DNA of 64,000 nt, from positions 33,084 through 97,083 of the forward strand of contig JAABQV010000004.1 of assembly GCA_011391255.1 (NCBI GenBank), written 5' to 3'. Positions 63,189-64,000 of this stretch are shown piece after piece; the stretch's first letter is position 1, and the number at the start of each line of letters is the position of its first letter. The notes beneath the pieces are model-generated. The model ran no database searches and was not told where the DNA came from. It was given only the letters and a program-made list of their open reading frames with translations. Origin of the DNA: Dechloromonas sp. (lineage in GTDB: Bacteria; Pseudomonadota; Gammaproteobacteria; Burkholderiales; Rhodocyclaceae). The translations under genes and the position numbers were made by a program.

Positions 63189-64000
63189 GATCCGTAGTTC
63201 CTCTAACGGGTTGGTTGCGATGTGCCTCAACTCGTAGGCGGTACAAGCCTTCAGCTAGGCTGACACTGGTGCGCCATCCTGGCATTACTTCGGCGTCCTC
63301 CCACGGGAGAAATACCTCCCGTACTCGGTAGGGTCTGACTCCCCACTCGACCCTGGCAGGATTGGCAGGATCAACAGCGTTGAAGGTGTCTACAAGTTCA
63401 CGTAGCGAGACTGTTTTCTGGGCGGGAAGCCGATAAATCCGTTGCGTCCCGGACTCCAAGCCTCTAACCAAGCTGCAGGCGACCTCTAGGCCGCCGGTGA
63501 GATCATCGACATGAAGTAAGTGCAGTCTTTGCTCTCCATTCGACATACTCACGAGGGTGCCGCTCAGTGAACTCGTCTGCAGCAGGTTGAGCAGGCGTGT
63601 CCGCGAGTCGCCATCTCCGTAGCTGTCGTAAAGATGAAGCTCCAGTAGTCGTAATCCGGCCGCATCCCGATAGAAATCGGCAACCGTGGAGAAAGCTTGT
63701 TTGGTGGCGGCGTAAAGGTTGGCCGGACAGTAGGCCTCACCCCGGTAGTGCTGCCAGGAGGTTCCCGCATAGACCATTGCGGTGCATTTAGCTTCCCGCA
63801 TGGCTTCAAGCAAGTGGATGCCGTATTCGATATTGGCCCGTATCAGTGGGGCGATATCTTCCGTGCGATGCTCGGCCACGTAGAGTGCGGCCAGATGGAC
63901 CACCACGTCGGGGCGGAACTCGTTGAGGGCCTCGCTGAAGCCTTTGCCGCTATCGTCGGCAGTCCAGTTTGGGAAACCTTCAAGCGATGATGGCAAGGTT
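63181..64000 (-). CDS. NAD-dependent epimerase/dehydratase, N-terminus outside window
   Basis: Short-chain dehydrogenase of the nucleotide-sugar epimerase group. The Rossmann Gly motif must lie beyond the window edge. Visible are DVVVHLAALYVAEHRTEDIA, the catalytic YAATK (Y-x3-K), and LHLYDSYGDGDSRTRLLNLL, a pattern common in O-antigen sugar reductases and epimerases. It would supply a modified nucleotide sugar to the transferases downstream. The exact sugar is unknown. Confidence 0.88.
   Translation of the reverse strand, partial: TLPSSLEGFPNWTADDSGKGFSEALNEFRPDVVVHLAALYVAEHRTEDIAPLIRANIEYGIHLLEAMREAKCTAMVYAGTSWQHYRGEAYCPANLYAATKQAFSTVADFYRDAAGLRLLELHLYDSYGDGDSRTRLLNLLQTSSLSGTLVSMSNGEQRLHLLHVDDLTGGLEVACSLVRGLESGTQRIYRLPAQKTVSLRELVDTFNAVDPANPARVEWGVRPYRVREVFLPWEDAEVMPGWRTSVSLAEGLYRLRVEAHRNQPVRGTTDHE

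Noticed and set aside
1..64000. CRISPR arrays, tRNA or rRNA genes, intact insertion sequences, replication origin.
   Set aside because: No regularly spaced repeats, cloverleaf-like sequences, transposase frames or DnaA-box clusters were seen on either strand by eye; a dedicated scan was not possible.

Overview
The window is the core of a polar-flagellum and chemotaxis locus from a Gram-negative bacterium, most likely a betaproteobacterium of the Rhodocyclales (Dechloromonas/Azonexus-like). That placement is an inference from three things: the gene order (cheR-cheD-cheB, two cheV, cheYZA, flhBAFG-fliA-motCD), the flagellin-side genes and the protein sequence style. FlhF, FlhG, a FleS/FleR-type two-component pair, sigma-28 (FliA) with anti-sigma FlgM, and MotC/MotD-type stators all point to a polar flagellum controlled by a sigma-54 to sigma-28 cascade. 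I see no rRNA, tRNA, CRISPR array or intact transposon.

Layout. 1-11.7 kb: the end of one chemoreceptor, a complete NIT/PAS chemoreceptor, cheR, cheD, a REP-like palindromic repeat, cheB, a STAS protein, two tandem cheV, cheY, cheZ and cheA, closed by a strong Rho-independent terminator. 11.7-19.7 kb: flhB, flhA, flhF, flhG, fliA, motC, motD. 19.7-21.2 kb, minus strand: flgA, flgM, flgN. 21.3-32.2 kb: flgBCDEFGHIJ, then flgKL under its own sigma-28 promoter, ending in an unrecognised lipoprotein gene. 32.2-43.3 kb, minus strand: fliFGHIJ and fliKLMNOPQR. 43.4-46.3 kb: fleS, fleR and fliE. 46.3-47.3 kb: a HigB2/HigA2-type toxin-antitoxin pair inserted between flagellar operons. 47.4-53.1 kb, minus strand: one tightly packed fliC transcription unit (fliC, flaG, fliD, fliS, fliT, a second fliK-like gene, a stand-alone FlhB C-terminal-domain gene and a ycgR-type brake). 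53.3-64 kb, minus strand: a glycan or surface-modification cluster (an NAD-dependent epimerase, two FkbM methyltransferases, two radical SAM proteins, a GT4 glycosyltransferase and a 1234-residue multi-domain glycosyltransferase) pointing towards fliC.

Regulation read from the sequence. Sigma-54 type -24/-12 elements lie before flgB, fliE, fliK and, less well matched, fliF. The FleR activator, with an intact GAFTGA motif, is encoded in the same window. Sigma-28 elements with an exact 11-base spacer lie before flgK, flgM and fliC. FlgM is made from a sigma-28 promoter, which would close the usual feedback loop.

Points of most interest: a very short flagellin (224 residues) beside a large glycosylation-type cluster; CheZ with two N-terminal copies of a peptide resembling its own C-terminal CheY-binding peptide; a FliK-like/FlhB-C-domain pair co-transcribed with flagellin and a PilZ brake; an uncharacterised lipoprotein coupled to flgL; and a toxin-antitoxin pair with a clear operator overlapping a probably leaderless promoter.
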